Assembly (NCBI GenBank): GCA_024680795.1
Contig: JAILBR010000033.1
Span: 1 to 56,299 of the forward strand
DNA length: 56,299 nt
Direction of reading: 5' to 3'
Source: Bacilli bacterium
GTDB taxonomy: Bacteria; Bacillota_I; Bacilli_A; RFN20; CAG-826
The position numbers and the translations under genes are program-made. How positions within the stretch are numbered: the stretch's first letter is position 1; each line of letters opens with the position of its first letter. Below are positions 18,316 to 28,064 of this stretch, piece by piece. The notes under the pieces were generated by a model, which was given only the letters and a program-made list of their open reading frames with translations, was not told the origin of the DNA and made no database searches.

Positions 18316-19056
18316 ATGAGAATTTTCGCAATCGTTAGTTATAATGGCACGAATTATGCTGGCTGGCAAAAGCAGCCAAATACTTTAACCATACAAGAAG
18401 TAATTGAGACAAACTTATCAAAGATTTTTAATCGTAAAATCAATATTCAAGGAGCTGGTAGAACTGACGCTGGCGTACACGCTTTAGGACAAACATTCCA
18501 TTTTGATTTAGATGAGAAAATGGTGGATTTAGATAGATTAATTTATTCATTAAATTCTATGCTTCCTCCTGATATTAAAATCGAAGATATGCAAGAAGTT
18601 GATGAAGATTTTCATGCGAGATTTTCTGCCACTGAAAAGGTATATGGTTATTCAATTGTTCTTGCTAGTAAAGACGTACTTTTATACCAAATTACATATG
18701 TTTGTCCATATGATTTAGATATAGAATTATTAAAGAAGTGTTTAACCCACTTCGAAGGCAAACATAACTTTAAAAATTTCACTTCAAAAGAAGAAGATGA
18801 AGATAATTTTGTCAGAGAAATATATGAAGTTAATTTTGATGATGCAAGTAATAATGGAACCATCCATGTCATTTTTAGAGGCAATGGTTTCATGAGATAT
18901 ATGATTCGTTTTATGGTTGGCACCGCTATTGAAGTAGCTAGAGGAAAAGTCACTTTAGAAGAGGTTGACGAACTCTTAGATGATAACACCGAACGAAAGA
19001 TTGTATCATGGAAAGCGCCTGCTTCCGGATTAATGTTACTTGATGTCAAATACTAA
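18316..19056 (+). CDS. truA: tRNA pseudouridine(38-40) synthase TruA
   Basis: Start MRIFAIVSYNGTNYAGWQKQPN; GAGRTDAGVHALGQ. Confidence 0.95.
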   Translation: MRIFAIVSYNGTNYAGWQKQPNTLTIQEVIETNLSKIFNRKINIQGAGRTDAGVHALGQTFHFDLDEKMVDLDRLIYSLNSMLPPDIKIEDMQEVDEDFHARFSATEKVYGYSIVLASKDVLLYQITYVCPYDLDIELLKKCLTHFEGKHNFKNFTSKEEDEDNFVREIYEVNFDDASNNGTIHVIFRGNGFMRYMIRFMVGTAIEVARGKVTLEEVDELLDDNTERKIVSWKAPASGLMLLDVKY

Positions 19057-19113
19057 AATCTTTTATTAGATTTATTGTTGTGATAGGATTTTTTAGGAAA
19101 AGAGGTAAAAAAC

Positions 19114-19824
19114 ATGGGAAGAGCACATGAAGTTAGAGCAAAAGCCATGGCTGCTACTGCTGCAGCAAGAAGCGCACTATTTATGCGTGCTAGTAAAGAA
19201 ATTTATATGGCCGCAAAGAGTGGTGTTCCTGATCCAGATAGTAACCTCGCTTTAAGAAGTGCAATTGAAAAGTGGAAAAGTCAACACGTCACTAAAGACG
19301 TTATTGAAAGAGCTATTCAAAAGGCAAAAGGTGGCTCTGCTGAAAGTTATGAACAAGGCAGATACGAAGCTTTTGGTCCAGGTGGTAGTTTATTCATCAT
19401 CGATACATTAACTGATAACACAAATCGTGCATTAACAGAAGTTAGAACCGCTATTACAAAGAAAGGCGGCCATATGGGAAGCGTTATCTTCAACTTCACA
19501 GAAACTGGCATCTTTGATTTTGCTGGCGAAAATAGAGATGAAGTAGAAGAAACATTAATCCTTTCTGACGTTGATGTTAGAGAAGTTACATATGAAGACG
19601 GTGTTATCGAAGTTCTTGTTGAACCAGCCGCATTTGCTCAAGCTAGAGAAGTATTAAGCAACGATTTAGGTGTCAATGAGTTTGAAACAGCAGAAATCGC
19701 TTTCTTGCCAAATGACCCAATTGAAATCACAGATCCTGAAGATTTAAGAAAATTCAATGATTTATGTGATGTTCTTGATGAGCTAGGTGACGTCCAAAAC
19801 GTTTACCATAACGTCAAGTTATAG
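19114..19824 (+). CDS. yebC: YebC/PmpR family regulator
   Basis: MGRAHEVRAKAMAATAAARSALFMRASKEIYMAAKSGVPDPDSNLALRSAIEK...RYEAFGPGG. Confidence 0.92.
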   Translation: MGRAHEVRAKAMAATAAARSALFMRASKEIYMAAKSGVPDPDSNLALRSAIEKWKSQHVTKDVIERAIQKAKGGSAESYEQGRYEAFGPGGSLFIIDTLTDNTNRALTEVRTAITKKGGHMGSVIFNFTETGIFDFAGENRDEVEETLILSDVDVREVTYEDGVIEVLVEPAAFAQAREVLSNDLGVNEFETAEIAFLPNDPIEITDPEDLRKFNDLCDVLDELGDVQNVYHNVKL

Positions 19825-19847
19825 TAATCTCTACTAAAATTATAATT

Positions 19848-19871
19848 AATCCAGCTTTGCTGGATTTTTTT
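19848..19871 (+). terminator. Intrinsic terminator after yebC
   Basis: AATCCAGC-TTT-GCTGGATTTTTTT. Confidence 0.85.
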
Positions 19872-19922
19872 GTTGAATTAATTGGCGAAAGACTATATTG
19901 AATTAAAAACAATAAATATTGT

Positions 19923-20028
19923 TTGACAACAGAATGATAATAATAATATTATTTTACTCGGCACACGCCAAAAATAATGAAGTCCCCGGTAAGGAATAAG
20001 TTAGTTTGGTAAAGGAGGATTAAATTGT
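19923..20028 (+). promoter_or_regulatory. Promoter and candidate structured L13 leader upstream of rplM
   Basis: TTGACA-18-TATTAT then ctcggcacacgccaaaaataatgaagtccccggtaaggaataagttagtttggtaaaggagg; GCCAAA/TTTGGT stem. Confidence 0.5.
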
Positions 20029-20469
20029 ATGCAACGTCAAACTACTATTGCAAAAGCAAATGAAATCCAAAGAAAATGGTACGTCATTGATGCCACTGAC
20101 AAACCATTAGGTAGATTAGTGTCCCAAGTCGCTCAAATTTTAACAGGTAAGGTGAAACCAATCTGGACACCTAACGTTGATTGTGGTGATTATGTCATCA
20201 TTATCAATGCTGAAAAAGTTGGCTTATCTGGAGACAAAATCCACAACAAAAAATATTACAACGTCTCAGGTTATGATGGTGGTTTAAGAACAAGAACTGC
20301 TGGCACAATGCTCAAAGAATTCCCTTGTGAAATGATTGAAAGAAGTGTCCACGGTATGGTTCCAAAAGGCCGCCTCGGAAGACAAATTGAAAAGAAATTA
20401 TTTGTCTATGCTGGATCTGAACACCCACACGCAGCTCAAAAACCAGAAGTTTTAGAGCTCAAATTCTAG
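20029..20469 (+). CDS. rplM: 50S ribosomal protein L13
   Basis: [27 protein letters not shown]...[19 protein letters not shown]. Confidence 0.97.
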   Translation: MQRQTTIAKANEIQRKWYVIDATDKPLGRLVSQVAQILTGKVKPIWTPNVDCGDYVIIINAEKVGLSGDKIHNKKYYNVSGYDGGLRTRTAGTMLKEFPCEMIERSVHGMVPKGRLGRQIEKKLFVYAGSEHPHAAQKPEVLELKF

Positions 20470-20482
20470 GAGGAAGTAAATA

Positions 20483-20887
20483 ATGGCAACAAAGAAAACA
20501 GCTGGTGCCCAATATTATGGTACTGGCAGAAGAAAATCTTCTATTGCAAGAGTTTACGTCGTCGCTGGAAAAGGTAGCATCGTGGTCAACGGCCGTGATG
20601 TCAACGAGTACATGCCATATCAAACACTTGTTATGGATTTAAAACAACCACTCGTGTTAACAGGTACAGAAAGCAAATATGACGTGAACGCTTATGTCCA
20701 AGGTGGAGGTTTCACCGGACAAGCTGGAGCAATCCGTTTAGGTATCACACGTGCTTTATTAGAAGCAGGTTGCGATCGTAGCGTTCTTAAAGCTGCAGGT
20801 CTTATTACTAGAGACTCCCGTAAAAAGGAAAGAAAGAAATACGGTCTTAAAGCTGCTAGAAAAGCTCCACAATTCTCTAAGCGTTAA
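20483..20887 (+). CDS. rpsI: 30S ribosomal protein S9
   Basis: [21 protein letters not shown]...[24 protein letters not shown]. Confidence 0.97.
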   Translation: MATKKTAGAQYYGTGRRKSSIARVYVVAGKGSIVVNGRDVNEYMPYQTLVMDLKQPLVLTGTESKYDVNAYVQGGGFTGQAGAIRLGITRALLEAGCDRSVLKAAGLITRDSRKKERKKYGLKAARKAPQFSKR

Positions 20888-20932
20888 TATTCAATTGATA
20901 TCGTCGATATCAGAACGAGTAATAACCGTATT

Positions 20933-20962
20933 AGGAAGTCAATTATTGGCTTCCTTTTTCTT
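20933..20962 (+). terminator. Intrinsic terminator after rpsI
   Basis: GGAAGTCAA-TTA-TTGGCTTCC followed by T-rich tract. Confidence 0.75.
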
Positions 20963-21022
20963 TTGAAATATCTTGTTGACTTTATATTTTATACTATTGT
21001 ATATTATTTAAGCGCGTGATTT

Positions 21023-21099
<77 letters not shown>

Positions 21100-21151
21100 T
21101 ATATCGCGCTAAAGCAAATAAGCTTTATTATAAATTGAGCAACACTACTAG

Positions 21152-21226
21152 GGACACTTAGTTCAGCGGGAGAACGCTTCCTTCACACGGAAGAGGTCAC
21201 AGGTTCGATCCCTGTAGTGTCCACCA
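21152..21226 (+). tRNA. tRNA-Val(CAC)
   Basis: GGACACT/AGTGTCC acceptor; anticodon arm CTTCC-TTCACAC-GGAAG; encoded CCA. Confidence 0.92.
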
Positions 21227-21230
21227 AGAT

Positions 21231-21306
21231 GCCTTCTTAGCTCAACTGGCAGAGCAACTGATTTGTAATCAGTAGGTTACTGGTTCGATTCCGGTAGAAG
21301 GCACCA
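21231..21306 (+). tRNA. tRNA-Thr(TGT)
   Basis: Anticodon arm ACTGA-TTTGTAA-TCAGT; encoded CCA. Confidence 0.94.
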
Positions 21307-21319
21307 CTTAATCTAAAAA

Positions 21320-21344
21320 ATGCGGGGTTATATCCCGCATTTTA
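21320..21344 (+). terminator. Intrinsic terminator between tRNA-Thr and tRNA-Leu
   Basis: ATGCGGG-GTTATA-TCCCGCAT-TTT. Confidence 0.7.
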
Positions 21345-21351
21345 AAAAGAT

Positions 21352-21436
21352 GCGGGTATGGCGGAACTGGCAGACGCGCTAGACTTAGGATCTAGTGAGG
21401 CAACTCGTACAGGTTCGATTCCTGCTACCCGCACCA
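21352..21436 (+). tRNA. tRNA-Leu(TAG)
   Basis: Class II tRNA with long variable arm; anticodon loop CTTAGGA; encoded CCA. Confidence 0.93.
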
Positions 21437-21446
21437 AAAATGAAAA

Positions 21447-21476
21447 TAACAGTGTTATGCACTGTTTTATTTTTTT
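21447..21476 (+). terminator. Intrinsic terminator after tRNA-Leu
   Basis: AACAGTG-TTATG-CACTGTTTTATTTTTT. Confidence 0.8.
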
Positions 21477-21487
21477 ATAATAGTGGC

Positions 21488-21991
21488 ATGGAAAAGAAGA
21501 AATTTGATGTAACAACAATAACATTTAATGCCTTAGTAGCAGCTACATATGTTGTTTTAACATATGCAAGTACTCCTATTGCTTTCGGAGCAATACAATT
21601 TCGTATTGCGGAAATAATGATGCTTCTTCCTTTCTTTAACAAGAAATATGCAATTGGTTTAACTTTAGGATGTTTAATTGCAAACCTTATGTCTCCATTT
21701 ATGGTGTTAGATATCATATTTGGCACGTTAGCGACATTAGTATCATGCATTGGGGTGATGTTCTGCAAACAATTATGGATGGCTGCCCTTATACCTGTTA
21801 TATGTAATGCTTTTATTGTTGCTGGTGTATTAACCACAATTGGTGAACCTTATTGGATGTCTGTTTTAACAGTTGGCGCCGGAGAGTTAGCGGTATTAAC
21901 TGTTGGGTATATAATATTTATGTTGCTTAGAAAGAACACATTTTTCTTTAAGAGCATTAAGACGAATCAGAATCTGGATTTTAAATGTTAG
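21488..21991 (+). CDS. queT: QueT-family queuosine-precursor ECF transporter S component
   Basis: Start MEKKKFDVTTITFNALVAATYVVLTYASTPIAFGAIQFRIAEIMMLLPFFNKKYAIGLTLGCLIANLMSPF. Confidence 0.87.
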   Translation: MEKKKFDVTTITFNALVAATYVVLTYASTPIAFGAIQFRIAEIMMLLPFFNKKYAIGLTLGCLIANLMSPFMVLDIIFGTLATLVSCIGVMFCKQLWMAALIPVICNAFIVAGVLTTIGEPYWMSVLTVGAGELAVLTVGYIIFMLLRKNTFFFKSIKTNQNLDFKC

Positions 21992-22650
21992 TTATGACTT
22001 GGAAAGAAGTATTTAATGAGATAAAAGAAAAAGACTACGCTAAAGAATTAGCGGCTTTTCTTGATGAAGAATATTCTAAGTATGTTATTTATCCAAAAAG
22101 AGAAAATATGTATAACGCCTTTGCATATACTCCTTTAAAAGAAGTTAAAGTAGTTATTTTTGGGCAAGATCCGTATCACGAACCAGGCCAAGCAATGGGG
22201 TTGTGTTTCTCTGTTCCAGATAATATAAAAGTCCCTCCGTCTCTTATAAATATATATAAAGAAATAGAAAACGAATATCATAAACAGTTTATAAATCATA
22301 GTGGAGATTTAACCTATTTAGCCAAACAAGGTGTACTTCTTTTGAACACGGTTTTAACTGTTAGAGAACATCAGCCTTTGTCACACGATAATAGCCTATA
22401 TGCTGAGTTCACTAAAGACATAGTGCTTGCGCTTGAAAAATGTGATCAACCTATTGCCTATCTATTATGGGGCAATAATGCTAAGAAAATGATGAAGTAT
22501 ATCACAAATAAAAACCACCTCGTTTTAACTGCTTGTCATCCTTCTCCTTTGGCAGCAAATCACGGTGGGTGGTTTGGTAATAATCACTTTATTAAAACTA
22601 ATGAATTTCTGGTCAAAAACGGCATCAATCCGATAAATTGGCTAAAATAA
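21985..22650 (+). CDS. ung: Uracil-DNA glycosylase
   Basis: VVIFGQDPYHEPGQAMGLCFSVP; LLLNTVLTVREHQPLSH; HPSPLAANHGGWFGNNHF. Confidence 0.96.
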   Translation: MLVMTWKEVFNEIKEKDYAKELAAFLDEEYSKYVIYPKRENMYNAFAYTPLKEVKVVIFGQDPYHEPGQAMGLCFSVPDNIKVPPSLINIYKEIENEYHKQFINHSGDLTYLAKQGVLLLNTVLTVREHQPLSHDNSLYAEFTKDIVLALEKCDQPIAYLLWGNNAKKMMKYITNKNHLVLTACHPSPLAANHGGWFGNNHFIKTNEFLVKNGINPINWLK

Positions 22651-23718
22651 TTAATAATCTTTTTCCTTTTCTTCAATAACAGTTATTTCGTTGTCTCTAC
22701 TTGCTTTAAACATGAAAGCAATTGCTAAGGTAATGGCCTGTAACGCTAATGAAACAAAGAGCCATACCCAATAATCTGCTACTGGTAAACCCTTGTTATA
22801 ACATCTAATAAGTCTAGCTATTGCGTATATAACAGATACACCATTTTGGGCTGACAAGACGAACATAACATAGCTTCTATCAACCTTATTTTGGATGGTT
22901 TTTATGAGGGAAGTTACACCGATTGTGGCAATGAATAATCCCATGATGAAAATTATCATACAATCACCATTAGCCTCGAATCCAAATGCTTCACCATCAG
23001 TATAGTTATAGATACTTTCAATAAACTTTATCAAAAAGAAAATAAATAAGAATGTCCCTCCAGTAATTAATATGCCGCTGAATGCATAAGATAAAACGTT
23101 ACTATTATTATGGGTTGGCTTTTCAGTAATGATATCTTGGACAGTTAGTATTCTTGGTGCTTTTTTATAAATAAGGATAATTAGGACAATACAAATAATA
23201 ATTGTTGGTCCGATATAGGCTATATTATAAATAAGCGCATATAAGTACGGGTTCATATAGTTCAATCCCCAGGCAAATCCGCTTGCGTCGACCCAGAAAA
23301 TAACGCCCGCTAAATAGTGTGATAGGAATTTTAATAGCCCACCAACTGTTACTAGCAGACAAAGAACTAATATTTTTTGCTTATCATCATTTGCATCTCT
23401 ATATATAGGAACTAATAGACCAGATAGTCCAACAATTGCGTATGGTAATATGTAATCTAACATAGCTTGTGCAGGGTGAAGGATATATGCTCCGGTAGCA
23501 AAATCAAATAATCCCATGATTAATCCGGTAATGATTCCGCTTAGCCATCCTCTTCTTATAGAAATAATAATGACAGCGATCATTGCAAAGCCAATGGACC
23601 CTCCATTAACAAATAATCCTTTTCCGATGATGCCTTGTAATTCGTCTATTACATAGCCAATCGCGGCAAACATGCCAATTTCACTTATCGTTCTTACAAC
23701 TTGATGTGTGTTTTTCAT
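22651..23718 (-). CDS. thiT: ThiT-like thiamine ECF transporter S component with extra C-terminal membrane domain
   Basis: GSIGFAMIAVIIISIRRGWLSGIITGLIMGLFDFATGAYILHPAQAMLDYILPYAIVGLSGL; TPP riboswitch upstream; 355 aa. Confidence 0.85.
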   Translation of the reverse strand: MKNTHQVVRTISEIGMFAAIGYVIDELQGIIGKGLFVNGGSIGFAMIAVIIISIRRGWLSGIITGLIMGLFDFATGAYILHPAQAMLDYILPYAIVGLSGLLVPIYRDANDDKQKILVLCLLVTVGGLLKFLSHYLAGVIFWVDASGFAWGLNYMNPYLYALIYNIAYIGPTIIICIVLIILIYKKAPRILTVQDIITEKPTHNNSNVLSYAFSGILITGGTFLFIFFLIKFIESIYNYTDGEAFGFEANGDCMIIFIMGLFIATIGVTSLIKTIQNKVDRSYVMFVLSAQNGVSVIYAIARLIRCYNKGLPVADYWVWLFVSLALQAITLAIAFMFKASRDNEITVIEEKEKDY

Positions 23719-23737
23719 ACTGTACCTCTACTAAAAA

Positions 23738-23761
23738 AACCATCATTAAACCTGATGGACT
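23738..23761 (-). terminator. Terminator of the TPP riboswitch expression platform
   Basis: On minus strand CCATCAGGTTTAATGATGG then T7, between aptamer and thiT. Confidence 0.75.
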
Positions 23762-23773
23762 GTAGACAAACTA

Positions 23774-23851
23774 TTTCCTACGCTAGTATTACCTAGATCA
23801 GGTCTGGTCGATCCTAAGAAGGATCCTCTCAGCCGGGTTAACCCAGCTCCC
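23774..23851 (-). promoter_or_regulatory. TPP (THI element) riboswitch
   Basis: Minus strand gggagctgggttaacccggCTGAGAggatc...gaccagACCTGATctaggTAATActagCGTAGGaaa: matches THI-box core. Confidence 0.95.
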
Positions 23852-23958
23852 AAAAACATGATAATTATATTTTCTATCAATTACAAATCAAAAAAACGTC
23901 ATAATTATTCTCACTTAGTGAGATATTTATGATATTATTTTTAAACGGAGTATCAAAT

Positions 23959-24948
23959 ATGAAAAAAGAAAAGAAAGAAAAACAAGAAGTTAAAGTTATA
24001 GATTCTACTGGCCAAGCCAAACAACAAAACCCAAATATTATTGAATTATCACGCGAAGAGCCTGAGAGACCTTTTTACGAAATAACTGAAGAAGAAAGAA
24101 GAAAACTATTTAAGGTTTATAAATCTACATCTATTAGAAACAACATAATTATGTTTGTTGTTTTAGGTGCATTCATCGGTGCATTTATCGCTATTACAAG
24201 AGGACAAATCGGCCAAATCATTGGTTGGGTTTTAATCGGTGTCACTATCGTTTCCTTAGTCACATATTATTTACTCACTAGAAACTCTTATCCAAAAGCA
24301 TCTAGAACATATTTCTATACATTCTGGAAATATTCTAATGAATATTTATTTAGCCAAGATGGTTTTGAAGATTGCAAAATCGACCAAAACGATAAATATG
24401 AAATGTCTGAATTAATCGCGGATCGTGTTTATAAGGAAACTTCCGACATTGCTTCTAGAAACTTAGTTAAAGGTACATATTTTGGAAAGTCATTCGTATT
24501 TGGCGAAGTTGCGTTATATAAACCAGGTGCCAAAAAAAATTCTAGAGACGTTATATTTGTTGGCAGACATTTATCTGTTCAAAACAAATTAGAATTTGAA
24601 GGAAGATACATCGTTAACATTAAACGCGAACAAAAACCTTTAGATTTACCAAATGATATAGAAGACTTATCTGCTCTTCTTGATGAAGAAACATTTATCA
24701 TTTATGGTCCAGAAGGTAGAGATTACAAAAAAGATTTAGGTGAAGATTTAATTAAATCTTTGAAAGAATTTAAGCTAGAAGAAGGATTGGCTAATGTCAA
24801 TATTGCGTTCTGGCAAGGAAGAACCGCATGTTATTTGAGTTATGAAGATTCAATTGTTGCTATGCCTTTCCAAAATGAGATTAATCTAAAAGCATACGAA
24901 TCAGAGAAAAAAGATATCGAAAAATTATTCGCTATCTTGGCGAGGTAG
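23959..24948 (+). CDS. Membrane-anchored protein of unknown function
   Basis: Start MKKEKKEKQEVKV with SD CGGAG; two TM helices IIMFVVLGAFIGAFIAI / IIGWVLIGVTIVSLVTYYLL. Confidence 0.65.
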   Translation: MKKEKKEKQEVKVIDSTGQAKQQNPNIIELSREEPERPFYEITEEERRKLFKVYKSTSIRNNIIMFVVLGAFIGAFIAITRGQIGQIIGWVLIGVTIVSLVTYYLLTRNSYPKASRTYFYTFWKYSNEYLFSQDGFEDCKIDQNDKYEMSELIADRVYKETSDIASRNLVKGTYFGKSFVFGEVALYKPGAKKNSRDVIFVGRHLSVQNKLEFEGRYIVNIKREQKPLDLPNDIEDLSALLDEETFIIYGPEGRDYKKDLGEDLIKSLKEFKLEEGLANVNIAFWQGRTACYLSYEDSIVAMPFQNEINLKAYESEKKDIEKLFAILAR

Positions 24949-24951
24949 AAA

Positions 24952-25482
24952 ATGTCACTATTCGGTCATTGGTTAGCAATTCAATGTTATAAACATAATG
25001 GTACCCTTCATAGATGCTGGGACCGTGGTTTAATATTGGCTAATAATGATGACTTTGTTGTTGTGGCCACTAAACGCGCTAAAGTGGTGGAAAATAATGG
25101 CCGCAGATGGTTTACTAAAGAACCTGCTGTTACAATCTTTTCTAAAAAAGAATGGTGGAATGTTATATGCATGTTTAAGGAAGACGGCATTTGTTACTAT
25201 TGTAATATTGCTTCCCCTGCTTTAGTGGATTATCACATGATTAAATACATCGATTATGATCTAGATGCGAAGTTATTCCCTGATGGTGAATTACGTATTT
25301 TAGATGAAAAAGAGTATTTAAAACATAAGGCAATGTATCAATATAGCGATGAACTTGATGAAGTTCTCAAATATCAAATGAATGAAGTCATCAAAAAAAT
25401 GAAGAACAAAGAGTTCCCATTCGATGATGATAGAGTAAAAAAATATTACGACAAATACCTTACTCTCACTGAGAAAAAATAG
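24952..25482 (+). CDS. DUF402 domain-containing protein
   Basis: HRCWDRGLILANNDDFVVVATKRAKV...CMFKEDGICYYCNIASPALVDYHMIKYIDYDLDAKLFPDGELRILDEKEY. Confidence 0.85.
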   Translation: MSLFGHWLAIQCYKHNGTLHRCWDRGLILANNDDFVVVATKRAKVVENNGRRWFTKEPAVTIFSKKEWWNVICMFKEDGICYYCNIASPALVDYHMIKYIDYDLDAKLFPDGELRILDEKEYLKHKAMYQYSDELDEVLKYQMNEVIKKMKNKEFPFDDDRVKKYYDKYLTLTEKK

Positions 25483-25484
25483 TC

Positions 25485-25934
25485 ATGAAACAAATAGAAT
25501 TATTAACATCATCTGAAGCCGAAACCAAACAGTTCGGCCGTAAATTAGCAAAAAACTTACCAAACGGATCAGTGATTGCCCTTGTTGGAGACTTAGGTGC
25601 TGGCAAGACTACACTTGTCCGTGGAGTAGCGGAAGCATTAAACATTAAGGAGGTTGTTCAATCTCCTACTTTTAACATTATGAAAATATACTTGAAAGGT
25701 GATAAACCCCTTATTCATATTGATGCTTATCGCCTTGCTGATATCGACACTGATATTGGCTTGGATGAATATATTGGTTACGAAACTGGTTTAACAATGA
25801 TTGAATGGCCAATGTATATTGAACGACTCATCCCTAAAGATGCAATATATGTAGAAATAAAGCATAGTGGTGGAGATAATAGACTTATTACAGTTAACTG
25901 TAATAATGAAAAGATTTTGGAGGCATTAGAATAA
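25485..25934 (+). CDS. tsaE: tRNA t6A biosynthesis ATPase TsaE
   Basis: LVGDLGAGKTTLVRGVAEALNI...VQSPTFNIMKIY...HIDAYRL. Confidence 0.95.
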   Translation: MKQIELLTSSEAETKQFGRKLAKNLPNGSVIALVGDLGAGKTTLVRGVAEALNIKEVVQSPTFNIMKIYLKGDKPLIHIDAYRLADIDTDIGLDEYIGYETGLTMIEWPMYIERLIPKDAIYVEIKHSGGDNRLITVNCNNEKILEALE

Positions 25935-26518
25935 TGGTTACCTTATTATTAGACTCTTCAAATACTCTTTTAAATGTTGGGTTCATGAAAGATGGCTCTT
26001 TATTATGCTCTACAAGCTATGAATCTTGGCAATCTCAGTCTGAGCACATGATTCCTGAAATTGATAAATTGATGGATGAATATAACATTACTCGTCATGA
26101 CATTAAAGGAATAATTGTAGCAATTGGTCCTGGTTCATATACAGGTGTAAGAATTGCTTTAACAATCGCCAAAGTAATGGCTCTAGCGCTCAATATTCCT
26201 ATCTATCCAGTTTCATCATTAAGAGTGCTTAAAAATGGCAAAATAGCCTCGATATGTTTGATTAACGCTCGAAGTGGAAGAAGTTATTTCGCAGTTTATG
26301 AGGGTGAAAAAACCATCATTGAAGATACAATTAAAACCAATGATGAAGTGCTTAAATATATTGAAGAACATCCAGATTATTGCGTTTGTGGTGACGCTAG
26401 ATACTTAGGATTTGAAAATAATGACACCAATATATGCTTGCAAATGGTGACATTAGCAAAATATTTAAAGCCAGTTGAAAACGACCTAGGTTTAAAACCT
26501 ATTTATATGAAGGACTAA
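25934..26518 (+). CDS. tsaB: tRNA t6A biosynthesis protein TsaB
   Basis: LLLDSSNTLLNVGF...GIIVAIGPGSYTGVRIALTIAKVMAL. Confidence 0.93.
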   Translation: MVTLLLDSSNTLLNVGFMKDGSLLCSTSYESWQSQSEHMIPEIDKLMDEYNITRHDIKGIIVAIGPGSYTGVRIALTIAKVMALALNIPIYPVSSLRVLKNGKIASICLINARSGRSYFAVYEGEKTIIEDTIKTNDEVLKYIEEHPDYCVCGDARYLGFENNDTNICLQMVTLAKYLKPVENDLGLKPIYMKD

Positions 26519-26519
26519 T

Positions 26520-26999
26520 ATGAGATATTTAGATACTGAAATACGTCAAATGGCAGAAGAAGATATCCCTGCAGTCCTAGCTATTGAGAAACTCAGCTTT
26601 AGAGATCCTTGGAAAGCAGAAGATATGCTTAATGAAATTACCAATAACCCTTATTCTAATTTCTGGGTTATCGAACTTTCTAATCCATCTCTAAATATAA
26701 AACAGATTTGTGGCTTTTGTGACTGGTGGGTCACTTTTGATAGCGCGACTATATGTCAAATCGCTGTCCATCCAGATGTCAGACAAATGCACTTAGGCAG
26801 TCAGATGATGGAAGAGATTATCGCTACTGCAAGAGCAAAAAAAGTGAGAACAATTACTTTAGAAGTAAGAGCGAGTAATAAAGCTGCTATTAAGTTTTAT
26901 GGTAAATTTGGTTTTTATGTATCACATGTTAAAGATGGATATTATTTAGATGGCGAAGACGCCTTATATATGATTTTGGAGGTGAAAGATAATGGCTAA
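26520..26999 (+). CDS. rimI: Ribosomal protein S18-alanine N-acetyltransferase
   Basis: GNAT fold, QIAVHPDVRQMHLGSQMMEEII...LEVRASNKAAIKFYGKFGF; between tsaB and tsaD. Confidence 0.92.
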   Translation: MRYLDTEIRQMAEEDIPAVLAIEKLSFRDPWKAEDMLNEITNNPYSNFWVIELSNPSLNIKQICGFCDWWVTFDSATICQIAVHPDVRQMHLGSQMMEEIIATARAKKVRTITLEVRASNKAAIKFYGKFGFYVSHVKDGYYLDGEDALYMILEVKDNG

Positions 27000-28005
27000 G
27001 ATACTTGCAATTGAATCTAGTTGTGATGAAACTGCTGCTAGTGTCATTGACAATGGCAAGCTTTTATCTAACATCGTCTCCACTCAAATCGATGTTCATA
27101 GAAAATATGGTGGTGTCATGCCGGAAATAGCTTCTAGATTGCATACCGAAAACATTTCTATCGTAATAAAAGAAGCGATGGAAACCGCAAATATTAAGTT
27201 TGAAGAACTAGATGCAGTCGCAGTTACACGTGGACCAGGATTAATTGGGGCGTTACATGTTGGATTACAAGCTGCAAAGACTATTGCAATGCTTTATAAG
27301 ATACCTCTTATTCCTGTACACCATTTGGCAGGACATATATACGCTAATGAATATATAAAAGAGTTCAATTTTCCTCTTTTGGCGGTTGTTGTTTCTGGCG
27401 GTAATACCGAATTAGTACTAATGAAGAACCATTTTGATTTTGAAATTATTGCCGAAACAAGAGATGATGCAATTGGCGAATGTTATGACAAGGTTGCTAG
27501 GGTATTAGGACTGCCTTACCCTGGTGGAATTCCAATTGATAAATTAGCAAAAGAAGGCGAGCATACATATGATCTACCAATGCCACTTAGAGGCGAAAAG
27601 ACGCTGGATCTGTCGTATTCTGGACTTAAAACCAATGTCATAAATCTCGTTCATAACCTTGAACAAAAGGGTGAAAAGGTTAATGTTCCAAATATGTGCA
27701 AATCATTCCAGGATGTAGCGGTTGGATTAGTCATTGATAGGACAGAAAAGGTTGTAAAACTTCATAAAGTTAAGGAAGTTATCCTTGCCGGTGGGGTTAG
27801 TGCTAATTCATATCTTAGAAGTGAGATGGCAAAGAAAATGGAATCACTTGGGATAGAACTCCAAATTCCACCAATGTGGTGCTGCACAGATAATGCATCA
27901 ATGATTGCAAAAGTCGCAGAGCATCTCTATGACTTAAAGGTATTTGCTACTCTAGATTTAGGGGTTGATCCTAACTGGTCAATCGAAGAATGGAATAATT
28001 TTTGA
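26992..28005 (+). CDS. tsaD: tRNA t6A transferase TsaD
   Basis: ILAIESSCDETAASVI; RGPGLIGALHVGL; HHLAGHIYA; SGGNTELVLM. Confidence 0.97.
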   Translation: MAKILAIESSCDETAASVIDNGKLLSNIVSTQIDVHRKYGGVMPEIASRLHTENISIVIKEAMETANIKFEELDAVAVTRGPGLIGALHVGLQAAKTIAMLYKIPLIPVHHLAGHIYANEYIKEFNFPLLAVVVSGGNTELVLMKNHFDFEIIAETRDDAIGECYDKVARVLGLPYPGGIPIDKLAKEGEHTYDLPMPLRGEKTLDLSYSGLKTNVINLVHNLEQKGEKVNVPNMCKSFQDVAVGLVIDRTEKVVKLHKVKEVILAGGVSANSYLRSEMAKKMESLGIELQIPPMWCCTDNASMIAKVAEHLYDLKVFATLDLGVDPNWSIEEWNNF

Positions 28006-28064
28006 AATCTATTATATGATTTCAGCAATAACTGATATAATTTTGAACAAAGGACGAAATAATT

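Noticed and set aside
21437-21487. preQ1 riboswitch before queT
   Set aside because: The interval is filled by the tRNA-Leu terminator and a TATAAT 6 nt from the ATG; no room for an aptamer.
21395-21487. N-terminal extension of the QueT ORF in the track
   Set aside because: It runs through tRNA-Leu and its terminator; true start is ATG 21488.
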